From positions 62,001 to 126,000 of the forward strand of contig QOZQ01000001.1 in NCBI GenBank assembly GCA_003576695.1: a stretch of 64,000 nt of DNA, read 5' to 3'. Shown here piece after piece: positions 1 to 8,248 of the stretch. Position numbers and translations under genes: made by a program. The notes under the pieces were generated by a model. That model saw nothing but the letters and a program-made list of their open reading frames with translations, ran no database searches and had not been told where the DNA came from. Origin of the DNA: Taklimakanibacter lacteus. GTDB lineage: Bacteria > Pseudomonadota > Alphaproteobacteria > Rhizobiales > Aestuariivirgaceae. The first letter of the stretch is position 1; each line of letters starts with the position of its first letter.

Positions 1-703
1 AGACATAGCGCGCATGCGATGCCGAGCCCTTGGCGAGGACGCCGCCCGCATAAGGGGCGGCATTGAGAACGGCGATTCCCTTCTCCCCGGCAAAAGCGAT
101 CATCTCTTCGGCATTGCGGTTGGCAAGGGTGAAGCGGTTATGGGTGATGAGGGCGTCGAAATCCCAGTCGCGCAGCAGCGGCATCATGATGTCGACGCGC
201 CCGGCGGCGAGGCCGACCGTCTCGGCCAGCCCTTCCTCCTTCATGCGGAAGAGCTCGGCCAGTGCCCCTTTTGGCCCGGTCACCTCGGAGAGGCTCGCGG
301 CGTGTTCGGGGTCATGCACATGAAGAAGCTGGATCTTCCCCACATTCAGGGCCTTCAGGCTTTCTTCCAGCGATCGGCGGGCACGGGCGCCGTCGAAGCG
401 GCCGGTCTCCATGTCGCGATCAAGCTTGGTGGAGATGACGAAGCCCGGCGGCAGTCCGCCCCGTTCGCGGATCACGTCGCCAATCCGCTCTTCGCTGCGG
501 CCGAAGCCATAATTGCGCGAGGTGTCGATGAAATTCACCGGGCCATCGAAAATGGCGCGCACCGTGGCGCGCGCCTGCTCAACCGCAACGTCATGGCCGT
601 AAGTGTCGGGCATGCCGCCAAGGGGCGCCAGACCAAAGCAGAGCCTGCTGACGGAGATGCCGGTGCTGCCCAGGGGAAGCTTCGCGAGGGGATCTTGAGT
701 CAT
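1..703 (-). CDS. aldo/keto reductase, partial (C-terminus beyond window)
   Basis: Reading from an ATG at 703 down to the window edge gives 234 codons without a stop. The protein begins MTQDPLAKLPLGSTGISVSR, typical of the D-threo-aldose/L-fucose dehydrogenase branch of aldo/keto reductases. The catalytic tetrad is visible: Asp in FIDTS, Tyr in RNYGFG, Lys in ISTKLD and His in LLHVHD. It would reduce or oxidise a sugar or small carbonyl with NAD(P)H in the cytoplasm. It lies about 40 bases after doeB in the same direction, so it is probably the last visible gene of the ectoine operon, although no aldo/keto reductase is a standard step there. The C-terminal part of the barrel and the cofactor-binding end are cut off. 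Family is confident; substrate is unknown. Confidence 0.85.
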   Translation of the reverse strand, partial: MTQDPLAKLPLGSTGISVSRLCFGLAPLGGMPDTYGHDVAVEQARATVRAIFDGPVNFIDTSRNYGFGRSEERIGDVIRERGGLPPGFVISTKLDRDMETGRFDGARARRSLEESLKALNVGKIQLLHVHDPEHAASLSEVTGPKGALAELFRMKEEGLAETVGLAAGRVDIMMPLLRDWDFDALITHNRFTLANRNAEEMIAFAGEKGIAVLNAAPYAGGVLAKGSASHARYV

Positions 704-743
704 TCGATGTCGCTTTCCGATAAAGATGGAATCGAAGCGAAAT

Positions 744-1736
744 CTATCCCTCCCTGACCGCGATCACCAGCATGCAGTCGCCGCTTTTGATGAGGCCGGG
801 GAAGTGGCGCGCGGTGAGGATGCCGTCCCGTTTCGCGTGATAATCGACAGGCGCCACGCCGGTGCGATCGACGGGCCATATTTTGGCAAGGAGATCGCCC
901 TGCTTCACCTCGGCGCCCAGATCGGCGCAGATCTCGAAGAGGCCGTCATGCTCGCTGAAAGTGAAGCAGTCGCCATCCGGCATGTCGAGCATGATCGAGA
1001 GCGAGGTCTCGACCTCACCCTTCAGGATGCCGGCGTGGATGAGCACATTGCTCAAGCCACGCTTGGCGATGGCATTGGATCTCGCCGAGGACGAGCCGCC
1101 GCCGCCAAGCTCGGTCGACAGGAAGATCCTGCCTTGCGCCTCGACCGAATTGTCGAACATGCCGACGCTGTCGATCTCGAGCAGCATCACGGAATAGGGC
1201 GCCGAAAAAGCCCGCAAGGCGGCGCGGCAGCGCTTCTCCAAGGCCTTATCGGGCAGATGATGGATGCAGGCGAAGGGCAGGAAATCGAGCGTCTTGCCGC
1301 CGGCATGGATATCGACCACGAGATCGGCCATGGGCGCCAGGATGCGCTCGAAATAATCGGCGATCTTCTCGGTCACCGTGCCGTCGGGCCGGCCGGGGAA
1401 GGAGCGGTTCATATTGCCGCGATCGATCGGCGAGGTGCGCGTCGCGGCGCGAAAGGCCGGGTAGTTCATGGCCGGCACGATGATGACGCGGCCCGAGAGC
1501 TTCGCCGGGTCGATCCGGTAAGCGAGGTCCATGAGCGCCACCGGGCCTTCATATTCATCGCCGTGATTGGCGCCGGTGAGGAGCGCCGTCGGACCCTTGC
1601 CGTTCCTCGCCACCGTGATCGGGATCATCACCGAGCCCCAGGCCGAATCGTCGCGGCTGTAAGGCAGGCGGAGAAATCCGTGCTGGACGCCGTCCTTGTC
1701 GAAATCGACGGTCGCGCTGATCGGGCTCGGCTTCAT
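744..1736 (-). CDS. doeB: N-alpha-acetyl-L-2,4-diaminobutyrate deacetylase, DoeB-type
   Basis: A 330-residue zinc hydrolase of the succinylglutamate desuccinylase/aspartoacylase family. In ectoine breakdown DoeB (EutE) removes acetate from N-alpha-acetyl-diaminobutyrate, the product of ectoine hydrolase. Zinc ligands are seen in GANHGDEYEG (His and Glu, near residue 58) and in VVDIHAGG (His); the catalytic Glu is in LSTELGGGG. The ATG at 1736 (MKPSPISATVDFDKDG) is chosen because it sits one base after the stop of the upstream gntR gene; the open frame extends further but would run far into gntR. It is the fifth enzyme or transport step in the ehu operon. The aminotransferase and dehydrogenase (doeC/doeD) that follow in other species are not in this window. 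Confidence 0.9.
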   Translation of the reverse strand: MKPSPISATVDFDKDGVQHGFLRLPYSRDDSAWGSVMIPITVARNGKGPTALLTGANHGDEYEGPVALMDLAYRIDPAKLSGRVIIVPAMNYPAFRAATRTSPIDRGNMNRSFPGRPDGTVTEKIADYFERILAPMADLVVDIHAGGKTLDFLPFACIHHLPDKALEKRCRAALRAFSAPYSVMLLEIDSVGMFDNSVEAQGRIFLSTELGGGGSSSARSNAIAKRGLSNVLIHAGILKGEVETSLSIMLDMPDGDCFTFSEHDGLFEICADLGAEVKQGDLLAKIWPVDRTGVAPVDYHAKRDGILTARHFPGLIKSGDCMLVIAVREG

Positions 1737-1737
1737 T

Positions 1738-2424
1738 TCAGGTCTTTCGATATTGCTGCATGCGCCTGACCCACATGGAGATGTGGCTGCGGCGGATATA
1801 GCCGACGCTTTCCCAGTCGCCGAGCTCCATGGCGGCCAGGATATCGGCCACCTCGCGGCGGAAGACCGAGACCTCATCGGACAGATCGAGATGCGGGGCG
1901 GCCCTGAGCCAGACGCGATTGGTGAGGAAATAGAGGCGCTCGGAAATCTCGCGCAAGGGCGCGTTGCCGATCATGGCCGCCAGCTCATGGAAGAAATCCA
2001 TATTGAGGCGGGCATAGGCCTTGGGTTCGGGCACCTTGATGAGCTCATCGCAGCGGCCGAGCAAGGCGCGGACGCGGGCCAGATCCTCGGTCGAGCGCGG
2101 CAAGGGATCGAGCTTGCCCATGAGGGCGGCAAGCTCCATGCGCAGGCGGTAGACGGGCAGCAGCGCGTCGAGATCGACATCGATGACGAAAGTGCCGACG
2201 CCATGCCGGCTCTCCAGCAGGCCCTCGCCTTCGAGGCGCGCCAGCACGCGGCGCAAAGGCGTGCGCGAGACGCCGAATTCGCGCGCCAGCTCCTCCTCGG
2301 CAAGCCTGGCCCCCGGCTCATATTCGATGAGGCAGATGCGGTCGCGGATGGTGTTATAGATGCGCTCGAAACGCTCGCGCGCCAGCGTCAGCGGTCTGTC
2401 GTCATTATCGGCGGCAAAGCTCAT
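1738..2424 (-). CDS. GntR family (FCD domain) transcriptional regulator
   Basis: A 228-residue regulator: winged helix-turn-helix at residues about 15-80 (motif EEELAREFGVSRTPLRRVL) and an all-helical FCD ligand-binding domain to the end (RxxLE-like and HxxL regions at DFFHELAAMIGN). The ATG overlaps the stop of ehuA (ATGA), with a GGAGG-type ribosome site just upstream, so it is translationally coupled. It most likely controls the ehu/doe genes. Note that the well-studied ectoine regulator EnuR is a MocR-type GntR with an aminotransferase domain; this one is the different FCD type. A candidate target with the GntR-like core GTATAC is in the ehuB-doeA intergenic region near 5711. Confidence 0.88.
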   Translation of the reverse strand: MSFAADNDDRPLTLARERFERIYNTIRDRICLIEYEPGARLAEEELAREFGVSRTPLRRVLARLEGEGLLESRHGVGTFVIDVDLDALLPVYRLRMELAALMGKLDPLPRSTEDLARVRALLGRCDELIKVPEPKAYARLNMDFFHELAAMIGNAPLREISERLYFLTNRVWLRAAPHLDLSDEVSVFRREVADILAAMELGDWESVGYIRRSHISMWVRRMQQYRKT

Positions 2425-3200
2425 CCGGCCTCCAGGACGGCGTGCAGGAACTGCCTGGTCCGCTCGTTCTTCGGATTTCCGAAGAATTCTTTGGGCGGGC
2501 CCTGCTCGCAGATCTTGCCTTGATAGAAGAAGCAGATTCGGTCGGCAAATTCCTTGGCGAAGCCCATCTGGTGGGTGACCATGAGCATGGTCAGATCATG
2601 TTCGCTGCCGAGCCTGCGGATCACCTGAAGCACCTCGCCGACGAGCTCCGGGTCGAGAGCCGACGTCACCTCGTCAAACAGCATGATTTTCGGGCGCATG
2701 GCAAGGGCCCGCGCAATGGCGACGCGCTGCTGCTGGCCGCCGGAGAGCTGGGAGGGATAGTGGGCCTTCTTCTGGCCAAGGCCCACCATCTCCAGGAGCT
2801 CGGCGGCGCGCGCTTCCGCTTCCGCCTTTTTCATGCCCAGCACCGTCATCGGCGCCTCGATGCAATTGGCCATGGCGGTCATATGCGGGAAGAGGTTGAA
2901 GGACTGGAAGACCATGCCGATCTGGCTGCGGATCTTGCGGATATGGGCCTGGTCGGCAGGCACCAGCCGGCCGTTGCGCTCCATATGGGTCAAGGGCTCG
3001 CCTTCGACCCAGATGACCCCGTCATCGATCGTCTCGAGGGTCATCAGCATGCGCAGGACCGTGGTCTTGCCGGAGCCGGACGGGCCGATGATGGCGACCT
3101 TCTCACCACGATGGATGTCGAGCTCGAGCGAATCGAGCACCGTCAGCGGGCCATAGCGCTTCGAGACCTTGTCGAAACGCACCATCGGTTTGTCGGTCAT
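2421..3200 (-). CDS. ehuA: ectoine/hydroxyectoine ABC transporter ATP-binding protein
   Basis: A 259-residue polar-amino-acid type ABC ATPase. Walker A is GPSGSGKT (residues 39-46), signature LSGGQQQR, Walker [13 protein letters not shown] and switch His in VTHQMGF. Together with EhuC and EhuD it energises uptake of ectoine and hydroxyectoine delivered by EhuB. The ATG at 3200 overlaps the stop of ehuD (ATGA), which decides the start; the open frame continues upstream only as antisense of ehuD in another frame. The stop likewise overlaps the start of the gntR gene. Assignment to Ehu, rather than a generic amino acid importer, rests on the complete ehuBCDA order beside doeA and doeB. Confidence 0.92.
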   Translation of the reverse strand: MTDKPMVRFDKVSKRYGPLTVLDSLELDIHRGEKVAIIGPSGSGKTTVLRMLMTLETIDDGVIWVEGEPLTHMERNGRLVPADQAHIRKIRSQIGMVFQSFNLFPHMTAMANCIEAPMTVLGMKKAEAEARAAELLEMVGLGQKKAHYPSQLSGGQQQRVAIARALAMRPKIMLFDEVTSALDPELVGEVLQVIRRLGSEHDLTMLMVTHQMGFAKEFADRICFFYQGKICEQGPPKEFFGNPKNERTRQFLHAVLEAG

Positions 3201-3853
3201 CGCGCGGGTCTCCGGTTGAGCAGGCGTTCGGCGGCACGGATGAAGGCGGCGGAAACGAGACTCATGATGAGGAAGAAGATGCCGACCAGGGTTATCGGCT
3301 CGGTATAGCGGAAGGTCTCCGAGCCGATGATCTTGGCGGTCTGCATCAGCTCGAGCACGGCGATGGCGGAGAGGAGCGGCGTCTCCTTGAACAGAGCGAC
3401 GAGATAGTTGCCGAGCGCCGGGACAATGGGCGGGATGGCTTGCGGGATGATGATATCCTTGAAGGTCGTCCAGGCGCTCAAATTGAGCGCGGTCGAGGCC
3501 TCCCATTGGCCGCGATGGATATTGTCGAAACCTGCGCGATAGACCTCCGAGCAATAGGCGGCATAGTGGATGCCGAGCGCCAGGACGCCGGCGGTAAAGG
3601 CATCGAGCGTCACGCCGAAGGATGGGAAGACGAAATAGAGGAAGAATATCTGGATCAACAACGGCGTCGAGCGGATGAGCTCGACCAGGACCGAGATCGG
3701 CCAGGCGGTCCAGGGAATGGCGATGCGCACAAGGGCGAGCACGAGGCCGAGGACGGCCGCGAGCACGAAGCCGATCAGCGTCGCCTCGATCGAGATGACG
3801 GCCGCCTTGGCGAGGGTCGGCAGGATTTCGAGGGTGAAGGCCCAGTCCCACAT
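3197..3853 (-). CDS. ehuD: ectoine/hydroxyectoine ABC transporter permease EhuD
   Basis: A 218-residue inner-membrane permease of the HisMQ/glutamine type with about five hydrophobic segments and the ABC-coupling EAA region (RGQWEASTALNLSAW, near residue 120, followed by IIIPQAIPPIVPALG). It starts at the ATG at 3853, whose last base is shared with the ehuC stop, so the two permeases are coupled. It pairs with EhuC to form the membrane channel. Length and motif spacing are normal for the family. Confidence 0.92.
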   Translation of the reverse strand: MWDWAFTLEILPTLAKAAVISIEATLIGFVLAAVLGLVLALVRIAIPWTAWPISVLVELIRSTPLLIQIFFLYFVFPSFGVTLDAFTAGVLALGIHYAAYCSEVYRAGFDNIHRGQWEASTALNLSAWTTFKDIIIPQAIPPIVPALGNYLVALFKETPLLSAIAVLELMQTAKIIGSETFRYTEPITLVGIFFLIMSLVSAAFIRAAERLLNRRPAR

Positions 3854-4581
3854 CACACCGTCCTCCCGCGCGCCAGGCCCTTCGACATGCGGCCCTCGAG
3901 ATAGCGCATGCCGATGGTGATCACGAGCGACATGGCAAGATAGATGAGGAGGACAAGGGTGAAGATCGGTATGGTCTTCATCGTCGTCTGGTTCATCTGC
4001 TGCGCCTTGAAGGCGAGGTCGGACAAGGTGATGAGGGAGACGAGCGCCGTCGACTTCAGGAGCTCGATGAAGAGATTGCCCCAGGGCGGGATCATGGCGA
4101 TGAAGGCCTGCGGCAGGATGATCCGGCGCAGCATCTGGGCGCGCGTCATGTTGAGAGCGGTCGCCGCTTCCCACTGGCCGCGCGCCACCGAGGTGACGGC
4201 GCCGCGCACGCATTCGGCCCCATAGGCGCCGACATTGAGGCCGAGGCCCAGCACCGCGACCGTGAAGGGCTCGAGACTGATGCCGAATTGCGGCAGCACG
4301 AAAAAGAGCCAGAACAACTGCACCAGCGCCGAGGTGCCGCGAAAGATCTCGATATAGAGATTGGCGAGCCAGCGTATGGGTGCGGGGCCGTAGAGCTTGC
4401 CGAGGGCCGCGAGCACGCCCATGGCGACGGCGAGGAGGCAGCCCAGCACCGTGATCTTGGCGGTGAGCAGGGCGCCCTCCAGCAATCCCGGCAGGAAGAG
4501 ACTATAGGCCGGCTTCAGCGCCAGAAAGGCGATCAGCAATATGGACGCCACCAGCATGACGATGAGCGTGCGAATGCCCAT
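3853..4581 (-). CDS. ehuC: ectoine/hydroxyectoine ABC transporter permease EhuC
   Basis: A 242-residue HisMQ-type permease. It opens with an N-terminal membrane segment (residues 5-22), then further hydrophobic helices and the EAA loop RGQWEAATALNMTRAQ around residue 135. It is the first permease after ehuB. The roughly 170-base gap from ehuB (4582-4754) holds a 112-base palindromic repeat, so the binding-protein message may be differentially stabilised relative to the permeases. Function follows from family and neighbours. Confidence 0.92.
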   Translation of the reverse strand: MGIRTLIVMLVASILLIAFLALKPAYSLFLPGLLEGALLTAKITVLGCLLAVAMGVLAALGKLYGPAPIRWLANLYIEIFRGTSALVQLFWLFFVLPQFGISLEPFTVAVLGLGLNVGAYGAECVRGAVTSVARGQWEAATALNMTRAQMLRRIILPQAFIAMIPPWGNLFIELLKSTALVSLITLSDLAFKAQQMNQTTMKTIPIFTLVLLIYLAMSLVITIGMRYLEGRMSKGLARGRTV

Positions 4582-4607
4582 GCGCGTGCCCTTTCATTCT
4601 CGAAGTC

Positions 4608-4719
4608 CCTCACGCTGAGGTGCCCGGCGCAGCCGGGCCTCGAAGCGCCCGTCAGGATAAAGCGAGACTATTGCAACATACCCTTCGAGGCTCGCTGCGC
4701 TCGCACCTCAGGGTGAGGG
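4608..4719. repeat. 112-bp double-palindrome intergenic element (family A, copy 1)
   Basis: The outer ends are CCTCACGCTGAGG and CCTCAGGGTGAGG, with inner hairpin arms GCCCGGCGCAGCCGGGC and CGAGGCTCGCTGCGCTCG. Two further copies of the same length are at 27753-27864 and 45354-45465. The architecture (about 110 bases, two large palindromes, intergenic) resembles the rhizobial RIME-type elements. It lies between ehuB and ehuC. Confidence 0.85.
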
Positions 4720-4754
4720 GAATGAATGCATCACCTCACCCTTTGCATGAGAGA

Positions 4755-5627
4755 TCATTCGCCCTTGCAAAGCTGTTCCATCGTCTTGTTCGGCAGATAA
4801 TCCTTGCCGAAGCCCAAAGGCGTGACGAGGGCGAGATGTTCCGGCGTGCCGAGGAACGCCTTCAGCTCCTTGTTGAAGGCTTCATAGAGGTCGGTGTCCT
4901 CCTTGCGGAAGCCGAAGCCGCCATGGCCCTTCACCGATTTGCCGGCGACCTCACCGAAGGGCGTCGTCGATTCCACCCCTTCACCCTTCTTGGCCATGTC
5001 GGCGATCGACAGCGCGGTGAGCGCTGCGCCATCGGCGCGATCGGACTGGACGGCGGCGACGAGGCTCGATTGGTCGGGCAGGATCACCAATTGATCCTGG
5101 GCGACGCCGGCATCCTTGGCGTAGCCGACTTCGACGGCGCCGGCCATGACGGCGAGCTTGAGCGCGCTATTGTCCTTGAAAGTCGAATAGTCCTTGATGG
5201 CCTTGGGATTGCCCTTCCTCACCAGCATGGCCTGGCCGATGCCGTAGGAGGGTTCCGAGAAGGCGATCTCGTTGCAGCGCTTGGGATTGATGAACATGCC
5301 GGCGGCAATGATGTCGAAGCGGCCGGCCTTGAGGCCCGGAATGAGCGAGCCGAATTCGGTGAGCACGCCATCGACCTGGGCGATGCCCATCTTGGCGAGC
5401 ACCGCCTTGGCGACTTCGGGCGCCTCGCCGGTCAGCTTGCCGTCGGGCGTCGCAAAGCCGAAAGGCGCTTCATTGGCGAAGCCGATGCGGATGAAGCCCT
5501 GCGCCTTGGCGCGCTCGAGCGTGGTTTCGGCCAAGGCGGAAGGAGCCAGCGCAAGGCTCGAAACCGCGAGCGTGAGGCCGGCGGTCCCTTGCAGCAGATG
5601 GCGGCGGGTGATGATCGTCCTGGACAT
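4755..5627 (-). CDS. ehuB: ectoine/hydroxyectoine substrate-binding protein EhuB
   Basis: A 290-residue periplasmic solute-binding protein of family 3. The N-terminus has a twin-arginine (TRRHLLQG, residues 8-15), a hydrophobic core and an ALA-E cleavage site near residue 33, so export may be by Tat. The mature part starts TTLERAKAQGFIRIGFANEAPFG, the usual beginning of this family, and contains ERCNEIAFSEP-like sequence (KRCNEIAFSEPSYG). It captures ectoines for the EhuCDA channel. It is the promoter-proximal gene of the minus-strand operon and diverges from doeA across 216 bases. Confidence 0.92.
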   Translation of the reverse strand: MSRTIITRRHLLQGTAGLTLAVSSLALAPSALAETTLERAKAQGFIRIGFANEAPFGFATPDGKLTGEAPEVAKAVLAKMGIAQVDGVLTEFGSLIPGLKAGRFDIIAAGMFINPKRCNEIAFSEPSYGIGQAMLVRKGNPKAIKDYSTFKDNSALKLAVMAGAVEVGYAKDAGVAQDQLVILPDQSSLVAAVQSDRADGAALTALSIADMAKKGEGVESTTPFGEVAGKSVKGHGGFGFRKEDTDLYEAFNKELKAFLGTPEHLALVTPLGFGKDYLPNKTMEQLCKGE

Positions 5628-5706
5628 GCGTTTCTCCCTGAAACATGAGCGATTTCAGCCCCGGTGACTGGTGATGAGCTTCGGCTCATTCTTGCCGGGC
5701 GCGTCT

Positions 5707-5750
5707 TGTTGTATACATCTTATCTGGACATGCTGCAAGGGAAGATGTAA
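5707..5750. promoter_or_regulatory. candidate GntR operator region between ehuB and doeA
   Basis: The divergent gap contains TTGTATACAT around 5709-5718, which matches the GTATAC core known for FCD-type GntR operators. It also has a perfect 8-base inverted repeat, TACATCTT at 5714-5721 and AAGATGTA at 5742-5749. Placement between the two ectoine transcription units fits control by the GntR protein encoded at 1738-2424. Binding is inferred only. Confidence 0.5.
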
Positions 5751-5843
5751 TATCGCGCAAAATAAACAAAACTCGGCTTGCAAAGGTCGCTATAGCCCTT
5801 TGTTGTGCACATTATGGCCGGAAATCAGGGATAGAGGCGGAAA

Positions 5844-7022
5844 TTGAGCAAAACAGCTTTCTCGCGCGCCGAATATGCAAAGCGGCTCTCGGACGTCAAA
5901 GCCCGCATGGAAAAAGCGGGCTTCGACCTCATCATCTGCCAGGACCCGGCCAATATGTGCTGGCTGTCGGGCTTCGACGGCTGGTCCTTCTATGTGCCGC
6001 AATGCGTGCTCGTCCATCTGGAAGAAGAGACGCCGATCTGGTTCGGGCGCGCCCAGGACGCCAAGAGCGCCCATCTCACCACCTATCTTCCGGCCCGTAA
6101 TATCATTCCTTTCTCGGAGAAGCTGATCCAGCATGCGGTGGGCCATCCCTATGACGAGCTCGCCGAGCTCGTCCGCGCGCGCGGCTGGGCGCAAGCGCGC
6201 ATCGGCGTCGAGATGGATGCACATTATTATACGGCGCGCTGCCATGCGCATCTGACCCAGGGATTGCCCGATGCCCAGTTCCGCAACAATGGCGATCTCG
6301 TCAACTGGGCCAGGCTCGTCAAATCGGATGCCGAGATCGCGCTGATGCGCGAAGCGGGCCGCATCTGCACCCATGCGATCAACCGTGCGGTCGAAAAGAT
6401 GAAGCCCGGCGTGCCGCAATATCACGTCATTGCCGATATCTATCATGCCCAGACGATGGGCGTTGACGGCATTGGCGGCGACTATGCCGCGATCTGTCCC
6501 CTGATGCCGGTGGGCGAGGGCACCAGCACGCCGCATCTCACCTGGACGGACGAGCCTTTGCCGAAATCAGGCCTGGTGATGCTCGAGATCGCCGGCGCCC
6601 GGCGGCGCTATCACGCGCCGCTCACCCGCACCATGCATCTGGGCAAGCCGCCGCAAAAGATCGCCGATCTCGCCAAGGTCGTCGTCGAAGGCGTCGATGC
6701 CGGACTTGCCACAGCCAGGACCGGCAAAAAAGCGGCGGAAGTCGAAGCCGCCTGGCAGGCGGTGTTGCGCAGGCACGGACTCAAGAAGGAAAGCCGGGTC
6801 GGCTATTCGATCGGCCTTGCCTATCCGCCCGACTGGGGCGAGCGGACCGTGAGCCTGAGGCCCGGCGATGAGACCGAGCTCAAGGCCGGCATGTGCTTCC
6901 ATATCCAGTCCGGCATGTGGCTGGAAGACTATGGCGTCGCCATTTCCGAATCCTTCGTGGTGACGGACAAAGGCGGCGAGCGCCTGTGCGATGCCGCGCG
7001 CGAGCTGATCGTCATCGACTGA
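5844..7022 (+). CDS. doeA: ectoine hydrolase DoeA (EutD)
   Basis: A 392-residue M24-fold (creatinase-like) hydrolase that opens the ectoine ring to N-alpha-acetyl-diaminobutyrate. It has a creatinase N-terminal domain to about residue 165 and a pita-bread domain after it. The usual metal-ligand aspartates of M24 peptidases are replaced: the strand reads VMLEIAGARRRYHAPLTRTM, as expected for the creatinase-like, non-metallopeptidase branch. The start is TTG at 5844, chosen because GAGG at 5834-5837 is correctly spaced; no ATG is nearby in frame. It diverges from ehuB and is followed after one base by a second M24 gene. Confidence 0.9.
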   Translation: MSKTAFSRAEYAKRLSDVKARMEKAGFDLIICQDPANMCWLSGFDGWSFYVPQCVLVHLEEETPIWFGRAQDAKSAHLTTYLPARNIIPFSEKLIQHAVGHPYDELAELVRARGWAQARIGVEMDAHYYTARCHAHLTQGLPDAQFRNNGDLVNWARLVKSDAEIALMREAGRICTHAINRAVEKMKPGVPQYHVIADIYHAQTMGVDGIGGDYAAICPLMPVGEGTSTPHLTWTDEPLPKSGLVMLEIAGARRRYHAPLTRTMHLGKPPQKIADLAKVVVEGVDAGLATARTGKKAAEVEAAWQAVLRRHGLKKESRVGYSIGLAYPPDWGERTVSLRPGDETELKAGMCFHIQSGMWLEDYGVAISESFVVTDKGGERLCDAARELIVID

Positions 7023-7023
7023 C

Positions 7024-8172
7024 ATGCATGCCAATCCCTTCAGCGCGTGGGAAATCGAGCAGCGCATCGCGCGGGTGCGCGCCGAGCTCGAGCGCCGCAA
7101 GCTCGATGCGGCGGTCTTCGCAAGCCCGGAAAATGTCTTCTATCTGACCGGCCTCGATCATTGGGGTTATTTCGCGCCGCATCTTCTCATCGTGCCGTCA
7201 GCGGGAGAGAATGTGCTCGTCACCCGTGCCATGGAGCGGGTCTCGGTCGAGAAGCAGGTAGCGTCGGCGCGGTTTCGCGGCCATCCCGACAGCGAGACGG
7301 CCGCCGACATGGCGGCGCGGGTGCTCGATGAGATGAAGCTCGCCGGCAAGGCGATCGGGCTCGAATTCTGGACATCGGGCCTGAGCTTCGGCCTCGCCGC
7401 ATCGCTGCGGGAGCAGGTCGAAGCGCGATGGTCCGATGTATCAGGCCTCGTCGATCACATGCGGCTGGTGAAGAGCAGTGAAGAGCAAGCGCTGATGCGG
7501 CGCGCGGCGTCGATCAGCGACAAGGCGGCGGAAGCGGCGATCGCCGCCATTGCCGATGGCGCGCGTGAAAGCGATGTCGCCGCCGCCTGTGTTGCCGAGA
7601 TGATCCGTGCCGGCGGCCATCCGCCGGGCTTCGGGCCGTTCATCCGGCCTGGCCATCGGCTGGGCGAAGAGCATGCCACCTGGGGCGATGGGTGTTACAA
7701 GAAAGGCGAGCCGGTCTTTCTCGAATTGTCGGGTTGCGTGTCGCGCTATCATGCGCCGCTTGGTCGTCTCGTCCATATTGGCGAGATTCGCGATGATGAC
7801 GGCCACATCGCCACGATCGTGCGGCAGGCCTTCAACGCGGTTGTGGCGGCGATCAGGCCCGGCACGACGGCCAGATCCGTCTACGCGGCCTGGCAGCAAG
7901 TGGTCGATGAGGCGGGCCTCAAGCATTACCGGCGTCATCATTGCGGCTATTGCGTCGGCATCGGCCAGCCGCCCTCCTGGACCGGCGGCAATTCGGTGAC
8001 GGGGCTCAGGCATGATTCCGATCTCGAGATCACGACCGGCATGAGCTTCCACATCCTGTCCTGGCTCATGGGCAGCGGCAAAGGCGACGACTTCCTGTCC
8101 AATACAGTGCTGCTGACGGACAAGGGACCCGAAGTGCTGACGCGGCTCAAGACCGGGCCGATTGTGATTTAA
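7024..8172 (+). CDS. second M24-family hydrolase, DoeA-like
   Basis: A 382-residue M24-fold protein, clearly related in plan to DoeA: N-terminal creatinase domain (ENVFYLTGLDHWGYFAPH) and C-terminal catalytic-fold domain. As in DoeA the metal-binding aspartates are missing (VFLELSGCVSRYHAPLGRLV), so it is unlikely to be an ordinary Xaa-Pro aminopeptidase. The ATG follows the doeA stop by one base, indicating an operon. It may act on hydroxyectoine or on a related cyclic amidine, but that is inference. The role is not known from sequence alone. Confidence 0.75.
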   Translation: MHANPFSAWEIEQRIARVRAELERRKLDAAVFASPENVFYLTGLDHWGYFAPHLLIVPSAGENVLVTRAMERVSVEKQVASARFRGHPDSETAADMAARVLDEMKLAGKAIGLEFWTSGLSFGLAASLREQVEARWSDVSGLVDHMRLVKSSEEQALMRRAASISDKAAEAAIAAIADGARESDVAAACVAEMIRAGGHPPGFGPFIRPGHRLGEEHATWGDGCYKKGEPVFLELSGCVSRYHAPLGRLVHIGEIRDDDGHIATIVRQAFNAVVAAIRPGTTARSVYAAWQQVVDEAGLKHYRRHHCGYCVGIGQPPSWTGGNSVTGLRHDSDLEITTGMSFHILSWLMGSGKGDDFLSNTVLLTDKGPEVLTRLKTGPIVI

Positions 8173-8201
8173 AGAACGATAAGTTTAGTTCGCGCACGAA
8201 A

Positions 8202-8235
8202 TCTCCCTCCCCGCGCTACGCGCGGCGGAGGGAGA
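8202..8235. terminator. hairpin between converging genes
   Basis: The arms TCTCCCTCC (8202-8210) and GGAGGGAGA (8227-8235) are perfect complements around a GC-rich loop. The hairpin lies between the ends of the M24 gene (8172) and the thiolase gene (8249), so it could terminate both. No clear T-run follows. Confidence 0.6.
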
Positions 8236-8248
8236 AACGCATCGCGGT

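Noticed and set aside
14-757. Long plus-strand open frame opposite the aldo/keto reductase
   Set aside because: The minus strand encodes a clear aldo/keto reductase with all catalytic residues; the plus-strand product has no domain features and reflects high GC.
8185-8196. AAGTTTAGTTCG as a regulon operator
   Set aside because: Half-site only, located between converging gene ends and not upstream of a gene.
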